DNA of 64,000 bases from an uncultured Caulobacter sp. (GTDB lineage Bacteria > Pseudomonadota > Alphaproteobacteria > Caulobacterales > Caulobacteraceae): positions 124,001-188,000 of the forward strand of contig NZ_CAMQSF010000001.1 in assembly GCF_947036865.1 (NCBI RefSeq), read 5' to 3'. The notes under the pieces are model-generated. The model was not told the origin of the DNA. It was given only the letters and a program-made list of their open reading frames with translations, and searched no databases. This document shows positions 26,274-34,929 of this stretch, piece after piece. The position numbers were made by a program, and so were the translations under genes. Each line of letters starts with the position of its first letter. Position 1 is the stretch's first letter.

Positions 26274-28082
26274 ATGACTTCGACGCCTCTGGACAAGATC
26301 CGCAACTTCTCGATCGTGGCCCACATCGACCACGGCAAATCGACCCTCTCCGATCGCCTGATCCAGGAGACCGGCGCCCTCTCCGCGCGGGAGATGAGCG
26401 CCCAGGTCCTGGACAACATGGACATCGAAAAGGAGCGCGGGATCACCATCAAGGCCCAGACGGTGCGCCTGCACTACAAGGCCAAGGACGGCGAGACCTA
26501 TGTCCTGAACCTGATGGACACCCCCGGCCACGTCGACTTCGCCTACGAGGTCAGCCGCTCCCTGGCCGCCTGCGAAGGCTCGATCCTGGTCGTCGACGCC
26601 AGCCAGGGCGTGGAGGCCCAGACCCTGGCCAATGTCTACCAGGCCATCGACAACAACCACGAGATCGTCCCGGTCCTGAACAAGGTCGACCTCCCCGCCG
26701 CCGACGTCGAGCGCGTCAAGGCGCAGATCGAGGACGTCATCGGCCTCGACGCCTCCGACGCCGTCGAATGCTCGGCCAAGACGGGTCTCGGCATCCCCGA
26801 CGTGCTGGAAGCCATCGTCACCCGCCTGCCCCCGCCCAAGGGCGACGTGAACGCCCCGCTGAAGGCCCTGCTGGTCGACGCCTGGTACGACGCCTATCTC
26901 GGCGTCGTCGTGCTGGTGCGCATCTTCGACGGCACGCTGAAGGCCGGCCAGCAGGTCCGCATGATGCAGACCGGCGCCACCCACCGCATCGACAAGGTCG
27001 GCGTCTTCCGCCCCAAGGCCACCGACGTCGACGTCCTGACCCCTGGCGAGGTCGGCTTCTTCACCGCCTCCATCAAGGAAGTGGCCGACGCCGCCGTCGG
27101 CGACACCATCACCGACGAGAAGAAGCCCACCGCCGAGGCCCTGAAGGGCTTCAAGGAAGTGGTCCCGGTCGTGTTCTGCGGCCTCTTCCCGGTCGACGCC
27201 GCCGACTTCGAGGACCTGCGCGCCGCCGTCGGCAAGCTGCGCCTGAACGACGCCAGCTTTACCTACGAAATGGAGAGCAGCGCCGCCCTGGGCTTTGGCT
27301 TCCGCTGTGGGTTCCTGGGCCTGCTGCACCTGGAGATCATCCAGGAGCGCCTGTCCCGCGAATTCGACCTTGATCTGATCGCGACCGCCCCCTCGGTCGT
27401 CTACAAGATCCGCCTGCGCAACGGCGAGGAGATCGAGCTGCACAACCCGGCCGACCTGCCGGACGTGATGCAGATCGAGGAGATCGCCGAGCCCTGGATC
27501 AAGGCCACCATCTTCACCCCCGACGAGTACCTGGGCGGCGTCATCAAGCTTTGCCAGGACCGCCGCGGCATGCAGCGCGAGCTCTCCTATGTCGGCAGCC
27601 GCGCCATGGTCGTCTACGACCTGCCGCTGAACGAGGTGGTGTTCGACTTCTACGACCGCCTGAAGTCGATCTCGAAGGGCTATGCCAGCTTCGACTACCA
27701 GCTGGAGGACTACCGCGCCGGCGACCTCGTCAAGATGTCGATCCTGGTCAACAGCGAGCCCGTCGACGCCCTGTCGATGCTGGTCCACCGCAGCCGCGCC
27801 GAAAGCCGCGGCCGGGGCATGTGCGAGAAGATGAAGGAGCTCATCCCCCAGCACATGTTCGTCATCCCGATCCAGGCCGCCATCGGCGGCCGCATCATCG
27901 CCCGCGAAACCGTCCGCGCCCTGCGCAAGGACGTGACCGCCAAGTGCTACGGCGGCGACGCCAGCCGCAAGCGCAAGCTTCTGGACAAGCAGAAGGAAGG
28001 CAAGAAGCGGATGCGCCAGTTCGGCAAGGTCGAGATCCCGCAGGAAGCGTTCATCGCGGCGTTGAAGATGGACGAGGATTGA
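26274..28082 (+). CDS. lepA: Elongation factor 4 (LepA), back-translocating GTPase
   Basis: A 602-residue EF4. G1 is AHIDHGKST (residues 16-24), switch [11 protein letters not shown]4 NKVDLPAA and G5 SAKTGLG. EF-G-like domains follow ([31 protein letters not shown]), then the EF4-specific C-terminal domain ending [20 protein letters not shown]. It acts on elongating ribosomes under stress and in subunit biogenesis. The ATG at 26274 ([13 protein letters not shown]) is preferred over one four codons earlier. An intrinsic terminator follows, marking the left edge of the accessory island. Confidence 0.97.
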   Translation: MTSTPLDKIRNFSIVAHIDHGKSTLSDRLIQETGALSAREMSAQVLDNMDIEKERGITIKAQTVRLHYKAKDGETYVLNLMDTPGHVDFAYEVSRSLAACEGSILVVDASQGVEAQTLANVYQAIDNNHEIVPVLNKVDLPAADVERVKAQIEDVIGLDASDAVECSAKTGLGIPDVLEAIVTRLPPPKGDVNAPLKALLVDAWYDAYLGVVVLVRIFDGTLKAGQQVRMMQTGATHRIDKVGVFRPKATDVDVLTPGEVGFFTASIKEVADAAVGDTITDEKKPTAEALKGFKEVVPVVFCGLFPVDAADFEDLRAAVGKLRLNDASFTYEMESSAALGFGFRCGFLGLLHLEIIQERLSREFDLDLIATAPSVVYKIRLRNGEEIELHNPADLPDVMQIEEIAEPWIKATIFTPDEYLGGVIKLCQDRRGMQRELSYVGSRAMVVYDLPLNEVVFDFYDRLKSISKGYASFDYQLEDYRAGDLVKMSILVNSEPVDALSMLVHRSRAESRGRGMCEKMKELIPQHMFVIPIQAAIGGRIIARETVRALRKDVTAKCYGGDASRKRKLLDKQKEGKKRMRQFGKVEIPQEAFIAALKMDED

Positions 28083-28117
28083 GGCGGGGCGGTTAGCGCT
28101 GGAGTGTTGAGTTTTAA

Positions 28118-28152
28118 GCGCCCCCGCCGGGAGACTGGCGGGGGCTTTGCTT
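28118..28152 (+). terminator. Intrinsic terminator after lepA
   Basis: GCCCCCGCC (28120-28128) pairs with GGCGGGGGC (28137-28145), followed by TTTGCTTT. It ends the lepA transcript just before the convergent methyltransferase gene. Confidence 0.85.
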
Positions 28153-28183
28153 TGGGTGACGAAATAGCTTGTTAAGCTCGATA

Positions 28184-29326
28184 CTAGGCGACGAAAGTCA
28201 GTACGGTTTCAGTCCGCATTCGTTTGCCAAGAGCATTGCTCTCACCTTTCGGTGTAGGGAGATATCGGCTTTGAGACGGCAAAGCGCGATCGAAACGGTT
28301 AGTTAACGTGAAACCAACCTGGGTTGCACTTACGTGGTTAATGTCGGCGTTCGAAACGGCGACGCCGGCGATGTTTGAGTTCCCCACCACTACCAGCACT
28401 TGGCCGCCAGGCTTCACCACGCGCCGAAGCTCGATCATCAGTTTATAAATGTCCATTCTATAGCGTTCGACGATCCGCGCTTTCGAAGGTGGAAGCGCTG
28501 CTGCAATCTCGAATGGCGGCAAAACCAACTCAGGTACAGCTTTAAGCGCAGCCTCAGCCCCGATTGAACCCGCTCGAACAGACGCTAGCTCATCTAACCT
28601 ATAGCCGAGCCAGATTAGCGCTAACCTGTGGCCTCGCATGTAGTCGATCGCGTTGAGGTACGGCGGCGAAGTGATGACTGCGTCGACACTATGGTCGTCC
28701 AATGGAAGATTTCGCGCATCCGCGCGATCTAACTTTGCACTTCCACGGATATTCGCCGGATACAATCGATCTTCGATCCGCTTAGCCGCAATGGGGAGCG
28801 CCCGGAACACATCGAAATCGTTATTGAAGAACACTCTATGTGGACGGCTATGGGACGTATCACGAGCAACAGACGCGCCCTTTTCTTTGGTGATGATCAG
28901 ACGGCTTAAAGCAAGCATCAATGCGTCACGGTGGAGGCCTTCGTAGCCGCTCAGAACTTGAGCGAGCGCTGACAAGTCAGCGCGTTGCTTCTCTTCAAAC
29001 CAAAATTCGGCAAACAATTGCGTCTTAACGGAGTCGCCCCAGGGCGATACCGGATCGCGTATCGCCTTTGCCGCATCCGCGACTTTGCGCGCCTCGTGAA
29101 CAAGCCCATCGGCAAGCGGCGATGTCCAGACACGGGCCATCAAGACCGCCAATGGGTCGAGGTCAAAACCCATGCATGGATTGCCGTTCTCTACCCCTGC
29201 GCGCAAAACCGTCCCGGAGCCAGACATCGGGTCCAGGATCACAGCGCTTGCTGGAAGCGACGCAATGGTCTTAAGGGCGAGTTCGGGTGCCATCCGCGCC
29301 GGAAAGGGATGGATCGAAGGTATCAT
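28184..29326 (-). CDS. DNA methyltransferase (N4-cytosine or N6-adenine)
   Basis: A 380-residue SAM-dependent DNA amino-methyltransferase. The SAM-binding motif I is DPMSGSGT (residues 32-39), followed by GFDLDPLAV (acidic ribose contact). The catalytic motif IV is TSPPY (219-223) within TSPPYLNAIDYMRGHRLALI, and VVKPGGQVLVVVGNS is a late core strand. TSPPY favours an N4-cytosine enzyme, but N6-adenine is not excluded. It starts within the stop of the 151-aa gene (ATGA), the third gene of an overlapping operon with a Z1-type ATPase. The codon use is visibly more AT-rich than the flanking lepA. It is probably the protective half of a restriction or defence system. Confidence 0.85.
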   Translation of the reverse strand: MIPSIHPFPARMAPELALKTIASLPASAVILDPMSGSGTVLRAGVENGNPCMGFDLDPLAVLMARVWTSPLADGLVHEARKVADAAKAIRDPVSPWGDSVKTQLFAEFWFEEKQRADLSALAQVLSGYEGLHRDALMLALSRLIITKEKGASVARDTSHSRPHRVFFNNDFDVFRALPIAAKRIEDRLYPANIRGSAKLDRADARNLPLDDHSVDAVITSPPYLNAIDYMRGHRLALIWLGYRLDELASVRAGSIGAEAALKAVPELVLPPFEIAAALPPSKARIVERYRMDIYKLMIELRRVVKPGGQVLVVVGNSNIAGVAVSNADINHVSATQVGFTLTNRFDRALPSQSRYLPTPKGESNALGKRMRTETVLTFVA

Positions 29327-29778
29327 TCTGGGCTCTGCTTTGTGTCGAAGATGTAGTGCAGGCCACGCGGCTTCGGACGCGAAAGCTTGCCCCCCGTGCC
29401 GTTGACCCGGTACATCGTATTTCGGTCGCGATCTACCCTGATAAAGCTGGTTGTTTTGGCATTGCGCGGATTCACTGACCAGAATTCATCGAGGGATAAA
29501 GCAACCGCGCCATCCTGACCGCAAACATGAATAAGCCAGACCGCGCCACAACGCTTTGATAGACGTTCAATTTCCAGAATATTGTCATCAAGATACGTAA
29601 ATTGCCACGGAGGCAATCGTTTTGAGCTATGCTTTATGTGAACACCAAGAATTCCATCAATTCTATAAGAATTCACACGCCCCAGGTCATCGCAGGTCTC
29701 GATTTTTATCGGCTTATTAGCTCTGACAATTAGCTCCCTTAGCGCAGCCCCGTGATATCTTTCGAACTCGCCGATCAT
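29323..29778 (-). CDS. Unknown protein in methyltransferase/Z1 operon (151 aa)
   Basis: A 151-residue protein overlapping both neighbours by four bases. It starts MIGEFERYHGAALRELIVRA. The centre has YRIDGILGVHIKHSSKRLPP followed by a WQFTYLDDNILEIERL segment and a strand AVWLIHVCGQDGAVALSLDEF. An acidic residue one strand before an IKHSS-type lysine recalls compact nuclease folds of the PD-(D/E)XK type, but the catalytic pattern is not clear, so nuclease activity is only a hypothesis. The tail is Lys/Arg-rich. It may be the effector or a specificity subunit. I do not recognise the family with certainty. Confidence 0.6.
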   Translation of the reverse strand: MIGEFERYHGAALRELIVRANKPIKIETCDDLGRVNSYRIDGILGVHIKHSSKRLPPWQFTYLDDNILEIERLSKRCGAVWLIHVCGQDGAVALSLDEFWSVNPRNAKTTSFIRVDRDRNTMYRVNGTGGKLSRPKPRGLHYIFDTKQSPE

Positions 29779-31628
29779 TTCAGGTTCTTTATGAACTGAA
29801 CTGAGCCGTCGAACTTGTAGAAAAGCCGAGCTTTTCCAAGGTCGTTGCGGAACACACGGAGGAAGTGCGCCGTGTTACCAGCCCTGTCAGCGTCGCGGAT
29901 TGTCAGGAAGCCTTGCCGCCTCTGAATATCCATCTTCTCCTGCTCTGTCATGCTGGGGAACATGCCTGCGCTCTGGAAGACCTTAAGCCCGGCAGTTCCG
30001 CGAGACAGTGAGTGCAGGATGAACTCTCGGAGGTAGCGCGGGAAGGCTGCATCGCCGAGCTTATCTGCGATCAAATTAACTTTGTCAGCGGGCGAGAGCG
30101 GGGCGGACGCTATGTCATCAAGTTCCGGTAAAAAATCGAAGATGGCAAAGCTCATTTCTCCACGATCAAGGTCGACGGTGGAGTTATCGACGCTAGCGCT
30201 TGCAACAGCAGCGATGCGCGGATCTGCAATCCACACTGGCGCGCCCAACCCGCTATCAATAGAAGCTAGCGCAAGCCGATGATAGACAAAGCACCTATGC
30301 CAATCGGCATATAGAGATATGGGGATCGTTAGCTCGAAATGAGCAAGATAAGACCCCCTACTACCAAACATTCTGGCACGCTGTATATATGTGTCTTGCT
30401 GCAACTTGTTTTTCACATCCCGAGTGAAAAACATGCTGAGAAGGTTATTGAACGTAACCCCCCGAGACACAATGTTTCCGCCTATCACCACCGTGAATAG
30501 GGCAGAAGGGTTTGTAGCACTGCCTCCAAAATTCTTGAAGGCCGCTTCGCTATTTAGAACTATTACGGCCCTTCTGCTAATATTTTGCAGGACATATCGC
30601 GTTATTTCGTCTGCCGACACATCAACATATGTTGACTTTGCCAGCGTCCATATCTGTTCGAGGTATTGAGCGAAGCTCCTATTATTCTCGTCTGAGAGAA
30701 CCGAGAATACCTTTCTTATGTTCTCTAAATCGGCCTTATGATCTATTTTTTTTCCGCTAGTGTGTATTAGTATCGAATAATTCTTCTCCTCCTTATGAGT
30801 CATGTTCAAATGAGCGACATTTATCATAAAACGAAATAAGGCGGCACGCTCATGACGAAAATCATCATTCTTATCGGACATGAGAAATAGTTTGTATTTA
30901 AGACTTTTTATGCCGATTTCGTCTATATTCATGGGAAAGAAATCATCCTGCCCCGTATACATTCTATGGGGCGGAAACTTGACCCACATCTTGGAGTCAT
31001 TATTAAATGTATTATTCAAATTCAAACGGGCCGGCGTCGCCGTAACGCCTATATAGTGCCCCGTCTTACCTATTAACCTCTCTATCAGCTCGTTTATAGG
31101 AGTCTTGTCCTTCTTATTGACCAATGAATTTGGCGTTGCGTAATCAGCTTCATCATCAATAACTACAATTTTATCCATCTTGCCAATCTTATTAATAAGA
31201 TCGCGAAGGTTATTCCCATTTTTCTTGCAAAAGACGACGAACGTACCAACTCTGACGTCTATCGCAGGATCAACTATTTCCATAAAATTCTGCGCGGACG
31301 GTGCCAATCCGGAACTGTGAAACCGCCCGAGATTTTGCCCGAGAAGATCGACACTGTCGTTTAATAAATGAACGATGAATCGATAACCTTCATCAAGAAG
31401 TTTAGCCGTTAGGCAGATCATCATCTCAGTTTTGCCGCTTTGCGGCTCACCGTAGATGACAAAGGATTTTTGACTCGAGCCAGAGAGATTTTTCAGCGCG
31501 CCTTGAACTGCTAACTCGATACACTCAGTCGAATTGCCAACGTCGCGTAATCGCTGCAACTGTGTTTGGTATTGGTTATTGGGCCGCTCGCCGGCGGTAA
31601 ACCTCGAGATATCGAATGTATCAAACAT
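29775..31628 (-). CDS. Z1-type helicase-like ATPase
   Basis: A 617-residue protein with SF2-like ATPase motifs: Walker A GEPQSGKT (60-67), Walker B/DEAD-like VIDDEAD (156-162), motif III-like GVTATPAR (194-201), motif V-like IGGNIVSRGVTF (about 382-393) and motif VI-like QRARMFGSR (about 415-423). The SRGVTF...QRARMFGSRG core is the hallmark of Z1-domain proteins, which accompany restriction-modification and DNA-repair genes. It probably translocates on or remodels DNA. The ATG at 31628 follows GGGAG at good spacing. An upstream in-frame extension to 31736 lacks conserved features. This gene heads the operon and is its most AT-rich member. Confidence 0.8.
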   Translation of the reverse strand: MFDTFDISRFTAGERPNNQYQTQLQRLRDVGNSTECIELAVQGALKNLSGSSQKSFVIYGEPQSGKTEMMICLTAKLLDEGYRFIVHLLNDSVDLLGQNLGRFHSSGLAPSAQNFMEIVDPAIDVRVGTFVVFCKKNGNNLRDLINKIGKMDKIVVIDDEADYATPNSLVNKKDKTPINELIERLIGKTGHYIGVTATPARLNLNNTFNNDSKMWVKFPPHRMYTGQDDFFPMNIDEIGIKSLKYKLFLMSDKNDDFRHERAALFRFMINVAHLNMTHKEEKNYSILIHTSGKKIDHKADLENIRKVFSVLSDENNRSFAQYLEQIWTLAKSTYVDVSADEITRYVLQNISRRAVIVLNSEAAFKNFGGSATNPSALFTVVIGGNIVSRGVTFNNLLSMFFTRDVKNKLQQDTYIQRARMFGSRGSYLAHFELTIPISLYADWHRCFVYHRLALASIDSGLGAPVWIADPRIAAVASASVDNSTVDLDRGEMSFAIFDFLPELDDIASAPLSPADKVNLIADKLGDAAFPRYLREFILHSLSRGTAGLKVFQSAGMFPSMTEQEKMDIQRRQGFLTIRDADRAGNTAHFLRVFRNDLGKARLFYKFDGSVQFIKNLK

Positions 31629-32019
31629 ACCCGCTCCCCCAGGCCTCAGGCGTGAAAAGCTGAAGCGCGATCCGGCGCAAAGCCACCGTCCATCCGATTC
31701 GAAAGTTACACCTGTGGCTGAGTCTCTCAAGGCCACACTCGCGAGCCTAGTGCATCTGGATGTGGAAAAAAACTCACGACCAACGATTGTAAAAAGTCTC
31801 TCGTTACCGGAGCCAGATAAACTGCAGCGGTAGCCGCCATAGCATTTTTCTTATCGAGCTTTGCTTCGCTTAACCGGGCAGAATTCTGATCTGAACTTAA
31901 TCGCAGATTGTTCCCCCCCACCTCTTCCCCCCACACCTAACCCCCTGAATTCACTCGCCCCGACACCGCTCTACGCCCCGCTCCGTCCCCGGTGTCCGGG
32001 GCGGCCGTATTCTAGGGCC
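31629..32019. other. Intergenic region upstream of the Z1 operon
   Basis: About 390 bases without a convincing gene. The part next to the Z1 gene is AT-richer and must hold the operon promoter. Short A/T runs (GGAAAAAAACTC, CATTTTTCTTATC) are visible but no clear -35/-10 pair. The part toward 32000 is C-rich and resembles core genome again, so the island edge probably lies here. No tRNA, integrase or repeated att-like sequence is seen. Confidence 0.5.
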
Positions 32020-32187
32020 ATGAGCAAATCACATCCCGACGCCCGCCCCACCTGGTTCCGCCCCTTGGAGGACTCGTGGACCCAGATCGCCGAAGAATAC
32101 AAGAACGGCGCGACCGCCGCCGAGCTGGAGGCCAAGTGGAAGGTCTCGGCCAGCAGCATCTGTCGCCGCGCCTGCGAGCCCGACTGA
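32020..32187 (+). CDS. Small helix-turn-helix-like protein (55 aa)
   Basis: A 55-residue protein, MSKSHPDARPTWFRPLEDSW followed by IAEEYKNGATAAELEAKWKV and a SASSICRRACEPD tail. The spacing of YKNGATAAELEAKWKVSASSI is that of a minimal helix-turn-helix, as in resolvase or sigma-4-type folds. The ATG at 32020 is preceded by a weak AGGG. Codon use is ordinary high-GC Caulobacter, unlike the neighbouring Z1 operon. Function unknown. Confidence 0.55.
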   Translation: MSKSHPDARPTWFRPLEDSWTQIAEEYKNGATAAELEAKWKVSASSICRRACEPD

Positions 32188-32306
32188 AGCCCCCTCCGCT
32201 CGCCAATTGCGCCCGCCCCGCCAATCCCCTATCTTCTCCCTCAAATGGACTGGGGTTTCTCGGTCGGCGTTGGGCTCCTGGGGTTTCTCGGGGGCCCTTC
32301 TGCTTT

Positions 32307-32717
32307 CTAGGGGAAAATCTTCAGCCCGTTCGCCGCCAGCTTGGGCCGCAGGATATCGAAAGCCCGGTTCTCCTGGGTCGGACGCAGGGCCTTCAGCCCA
32401 ATAGGCCCCGCCATCAGGTCGGCCAGTTGCAGGCCGGATGAATTACTCTTCTTGTCGACGAAGATCGGCTCCCACTGCAGGCGGGTGAAGTCCCGCCGTT
32501 GGTTGCCCCACTGAACCTCATTGGCGACGATCCGGCGGAAGTGCAGTTCAAGCTCCCGGTCCTCGCGCTTGCCACGACTCTCAAAGATGGCGTGGACGGT
32601 CCGCCCCTCCTGGCCGAGCGCCAGAAGACGGCCCAGCAGCTTCTCCAAACAGAAGTGCAGCGGCAGTTCGTAGGGGCTCCAGGGGGCGGCGTAGCGGGCG
32701 ACCAGCCGAAAGCCCCC
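32307..32717 (-). pseudogene. DUF3800 gene fragment, 5' part lost at a repeat
   Basis: The minus-strand frame gives FRLVARYAAPWSPYELPLHF, then CLEKLLGRLLALGQ, RELELHFRRIVANEVQW and SSGLQLADLMAGPIGL, ending at 32307. These are the C-terminal motifs of DUF3800 proteins, which normally run to 200 residues or more with an N-terminal DxSG-type strand. Reading upstream, the frame meets TGA at 32718-32720, exactly where an inverted-repeat arm begins, and no N-terminal half follows. The gene therefore seems truncated by repeat insertion or by deletion at it. A TTG at 32648 could still start a 113-residue remnant. Confidence 0.65.
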
Positions 32718-32767
32718 TCATCCGTCAGCCTGAGGCTGCCACCTTCTCCCGCAGGGGGAGAAGGGGA
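32718..32767. repeat. Single arm of the CTTCTCCCGC inverted-repeat family
   Basis: TCATCCGTCAGCCTGAGGCT followed by TTCTCCCGCAGGGGGAGAAG matches the right arm of the element at 20471-20614, with its own small palindromes. It marks the break in the DUF3800 fragment. Confidence 0.7.
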
Positions 32768-33287
32768 TTGGGGGCGCTGGATGCTCGGGGTTCGCGATCC
32801 AGGGCTCAACAAAATCAAACGCTTCCTACTTTCTCGCGTCCCCGGATGATCCGCGCTGAAATCGCCCGCACAATCTCCCCACCTCGTCGCGAGGAAGGGG
32901 CGCGTTGGCCAGCGACCGGACGTGGCGGCGGGGGGCGATCGAGCGGGCGCGCTCGTCGGCGCGGAGTCAGATCCGCGACTACATCCCTCCTACGGCGGTC
33001 GGCCCTGGAACACAGAAACGACGGGGGATGCGGGCTGGCGACGCGACAGGGAAGCTGAAAGGCTTCCGTCCGGGACCGGGTTTCGCGACCCGGCCCGCCC
33101 GCCGGAGGCTTCAAGGGTTCCGGGGCGCCAATAGCGTCACGGGACCGCGCTTCCGGATAACGAGCGCGCGGAGCGTCGGGCTTCGTCGAAACGGTAATTC
33201 TCAATCTTCTCCGGACGGTGTCCGGCGCTCCGCGTCCCTTTCCAGACCTTCAGCGGCTCGCCGCGTGAAGCCGCGGAGGCGCGCCCC
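32768..33287. other. GC-rich stretch without a convincing gene
   Basis: About 520 bases. Open frames exist on both strands, but their translations are Arg/Pro-rich with no domain pattern and no good ribosome site. An inverted repeat CGCGGAGCG (about 33168) and CGCTCCGCG (about 33224) flanks AT-richer sequence. It could be decayed coding sequence continuing the island remnant. Confidence 0.4.
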
Positions 33288-34067
33288 TCACCCGAACGGC
33301 GGCTTCATCCGGTAGAACCGCGCCTCGCCCAGCAGGTCGTAGACGCGTCGGATGCGGAACGCCTCCGGGCGGGCCTGGGACAGGGCGAACTCGGCGTGGG
33401 TGAGGCCGAAGGGGGCGACGTCGGCGGCCAGGGTGGTCTTGACGACCAGCAGGCGCGGGGCCTCGTCGAGGCCGGCGCTGATCACGTCGCAGCCCTCGGG
33501 GTCGCCGGCCCGGGCGGGGCGGATGCGGCCGGCCAGATCCGGTCGGCCCCGGTCGGAGAGACGGCGGGCCTCGTGGGCGATGATGCTGGCGACGCCCAGG
33601 CCCTTGAGGAAGCGGTCGTCGGCCTCGCGACCGCCCATGTCGAAGCGGCGGATCAGCTGGACCAGCCGCTCGCTCATCGGCTGGCGCTGGGGCGGCGGGG
33701 TCTCGATCAGCGGCACGGCGGTGGCGGCGGCGAACAGGGCGGCGGGACGGACGGCGGCGGCGAGCAGGGCCGGCTTGGCGGCCAACTGGGCCTCGACGGC
33801 GTCCAGCAAGGCCTCGTCATAGGTCCAGCGCGGCGGCGGGTCGCGCAGGGCGGGGACGCCGATCAGCGACAGCACGGCCGAGATCTCGGCCTGCTTGGCC
33901 ATGATCGGCATGTCGGACTTGCCGGTGACGAAGCGCACCGTGCGGTCGTGCGCGGCCCGGTCGATGGGCTTGCCGGCGAGCGCCTTCTCCAGCTGGGCCA
34001 CATAGTCGCCCACCACCACCGTCAGGTCCGCCCCCGACCAGTCCCGACCGCCCGATTCCCCCGTCAT
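33288..34067 (-). CDS. DUF3883-like protein
   Basis: A 259-residue protein starting MTGESGGRDWSGADLTVVVG. The N-terminal half (DYVAQLEKALAGKPIDRAAH, RWTYDEALLDAVEAQLA) is helical. The C-terminal part, RLLVVKTTLAADVAPFGLTH then FALSQARPEAFRIRRVYDLL and ARFYRM, fits the DUF3883 (NOV-C) pattern, in which an acidic-x-KTT signature recalls PD-(D/E)XK nucleases. Here the first acidic position of E-x-K reads V, so catalysis is doubtful. Such proteins are common both in defence loci and as stand-alone alphaproteobacterial genes. There is no strong ribosome site, and the start could be a few codons further upstream. Confidence 0.6.
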   Translation of the reverse strand: MTGESGGRDWSGADLTVVVGDYVAQLEKALAGKPIDRAAHDRTVRFVTGKSDMPIMAKQAEISAVLSLIGVPALRDPPPRWTYDEALLDAVEAQLAAKPALLAAAVRPAALFAAATAVPLIETPPPQRQPMSERLVQLIRRFDMGGREADDRFLKGLGVASIIAHEARRLSDRGRPDLAGRIRPARAGDPEGCDVISAGLDEAPRLLVVKTTLAADVAPFGLTHAEFALSQARPEAFRIRRVYDLLGEARFYRMKPPFG

Positions 34068-34129
34068 CGGATGATCATGGCGCAGGGCGGCGCGCGGCGC
34101 CATGGCCTGGCCCCGCGCCGGGTTCGGGT

Positions 34130-34678
34130 TCAGCGGCCGGCGACGACGGCCAAGGCGGCGGCCACGGGCGGGGCTTCCTGAACCGGCATCTGGTCCGGCG
34201 CCAGCTTGGCCGCCTCCATGGCCCGCCGGACGGTGGTGACCGGGTCGCGGGCGTCGACCTTGAAGGTCAGGGCCGCCGCGCGGGCCGGGTTGTCGCCGAG
34301 ATTGGCGAAGCCGCCGGCGCGCTGGGCGTTGAAGGTGACGCCATAGGTCTTGCCGGCCAGCACCCGGCACAGCAGGACGAAGGTCTTCTGGTCGCTGAGC
34401 AGCCGGGGCGTCTTGACGCAGTCCATCGGCTCGGCGCCCGGCGCGGGGGCGTAGTTCCAGGCGGCCGGCGACATCTGCTGGTCGAAGGCGACCTTCAGGA
34501 TCAGCACGCCGGGGGCCACCGTCTGGTCCTGGGCCGGATAGGTGGCGACCACGTTGGGCGGCGGGGTCGGCGGCAGGATCAGCACCGGCGAGACGGCGTT
34601 GTCCTGCGCGCGGGCGGCGCCGGTCGCGAGGGCGGCCAGGGCGACGGCGAGGACGAGAACCGGGTTGCGCGGCGACAT
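34130..34678 (-). CDS. Exported protein with Ig-like domain (182 aa)
   Basis: A signal peptide (MSPRNPVLVLAVALAALATG, cleaved after ARAQ) is followed by a Pro-rich stretch and a beta-sandwich segment: VVATYPAQDQTVAPGVLILK, FDQQMSPAAWNYAPAPGAEP, TFVLLCRVLAGKTYGVTFN and ANLGDNPARAAALTF. The order of strands and the GVLILKVAFDQQM pattern resemble bacterial Ig-like (Big_5-type) domains. Predicted periplasmic. Function unknown. The start has GGAAAC directly upstream. Confidence 0.6.
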   Translation of the reverse strand: MSPRNPVLVLAVALAALATGAARAQDNAVSPVLILPPTPPPNVVATYPAQDQTVAPGVLILKVAFDQQMSPAAWNYAPAPGAEPMDCVKTPRLLSDQKTFVLLCRVLAGKTYGVTFNAQRAGGFANLGDNPARAAALTFKVDARDPVTTVRRAMEAAKLAPDQMPVQEAPPVAAALAVVAGR

Positions 34679-34741
34679 GTTTCCAGACTGACGCGTCCTG
34701 GCGCCCTTCTCAAGGCGCCGCGCGCGGCCTACACCGCTTTC

Positions 34742-34915
34742 ATGACCGACAAGACCGATCCCGCCGCGACCGAGACGCCGATGCAGCGCGCCCTGCGCCT
34801 GAAGAAGGCCGCCCAGGGCAAGCACGGCCACGGGCCGAAGGCCTCGAGCGGCAAGGTCGAACGCGCCAGCGCCGCCGCCCCGACGGGCAAGTCCAAGCCC
34901 TGGATGACGCGCTAG
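34742..34915 (+). CDS. Small basic protein (57 aa)
   Basis: A 57-residue hydrophilic protein: MTDKTDPAATETPMQRALRL, then KKAAQGKHGHGPKASSGKVE and a C-terminal SKPWMTR. It is rich in Lys, Ala, His and Gly and probably disordered. Similar short proteins ending in a KPWMxR motif are found across alphaproteobacteria, to my knowledge without function. It lies between two minus-strand genes with no overlap. Confidence 0.6.
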   Translation: MTDKTDPAATETPMQRALRLKKAAQGKHGHGPKASSGKVERASAAAPTGKSKPWMTR

Positions 34916-34929
34916 GTCCGCCCCGCCCT

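Noticed and set aside
31629..31736. N-terminal extension of the Z1 ATPase to 31736
   Set aside because: The extra 36 residues are not domain-like, and the ATG at 31628 has a GGGAG ribosome site at normal spacing.
31727..31936. A 69-codon frame upstream of the Z1 gene, considered as a controller protein
   Set aside because: It shows no helix-turn-helix pattern and no ribosome site, and crosses the composition boundary of the island.
28184..34067. Island considered as a prophage or integrative element
   Set aside because: No integrase, transposase, phage structural gene, tRNA target or terminal direct repeat was seen. Only composition and gene content suggest transfer.
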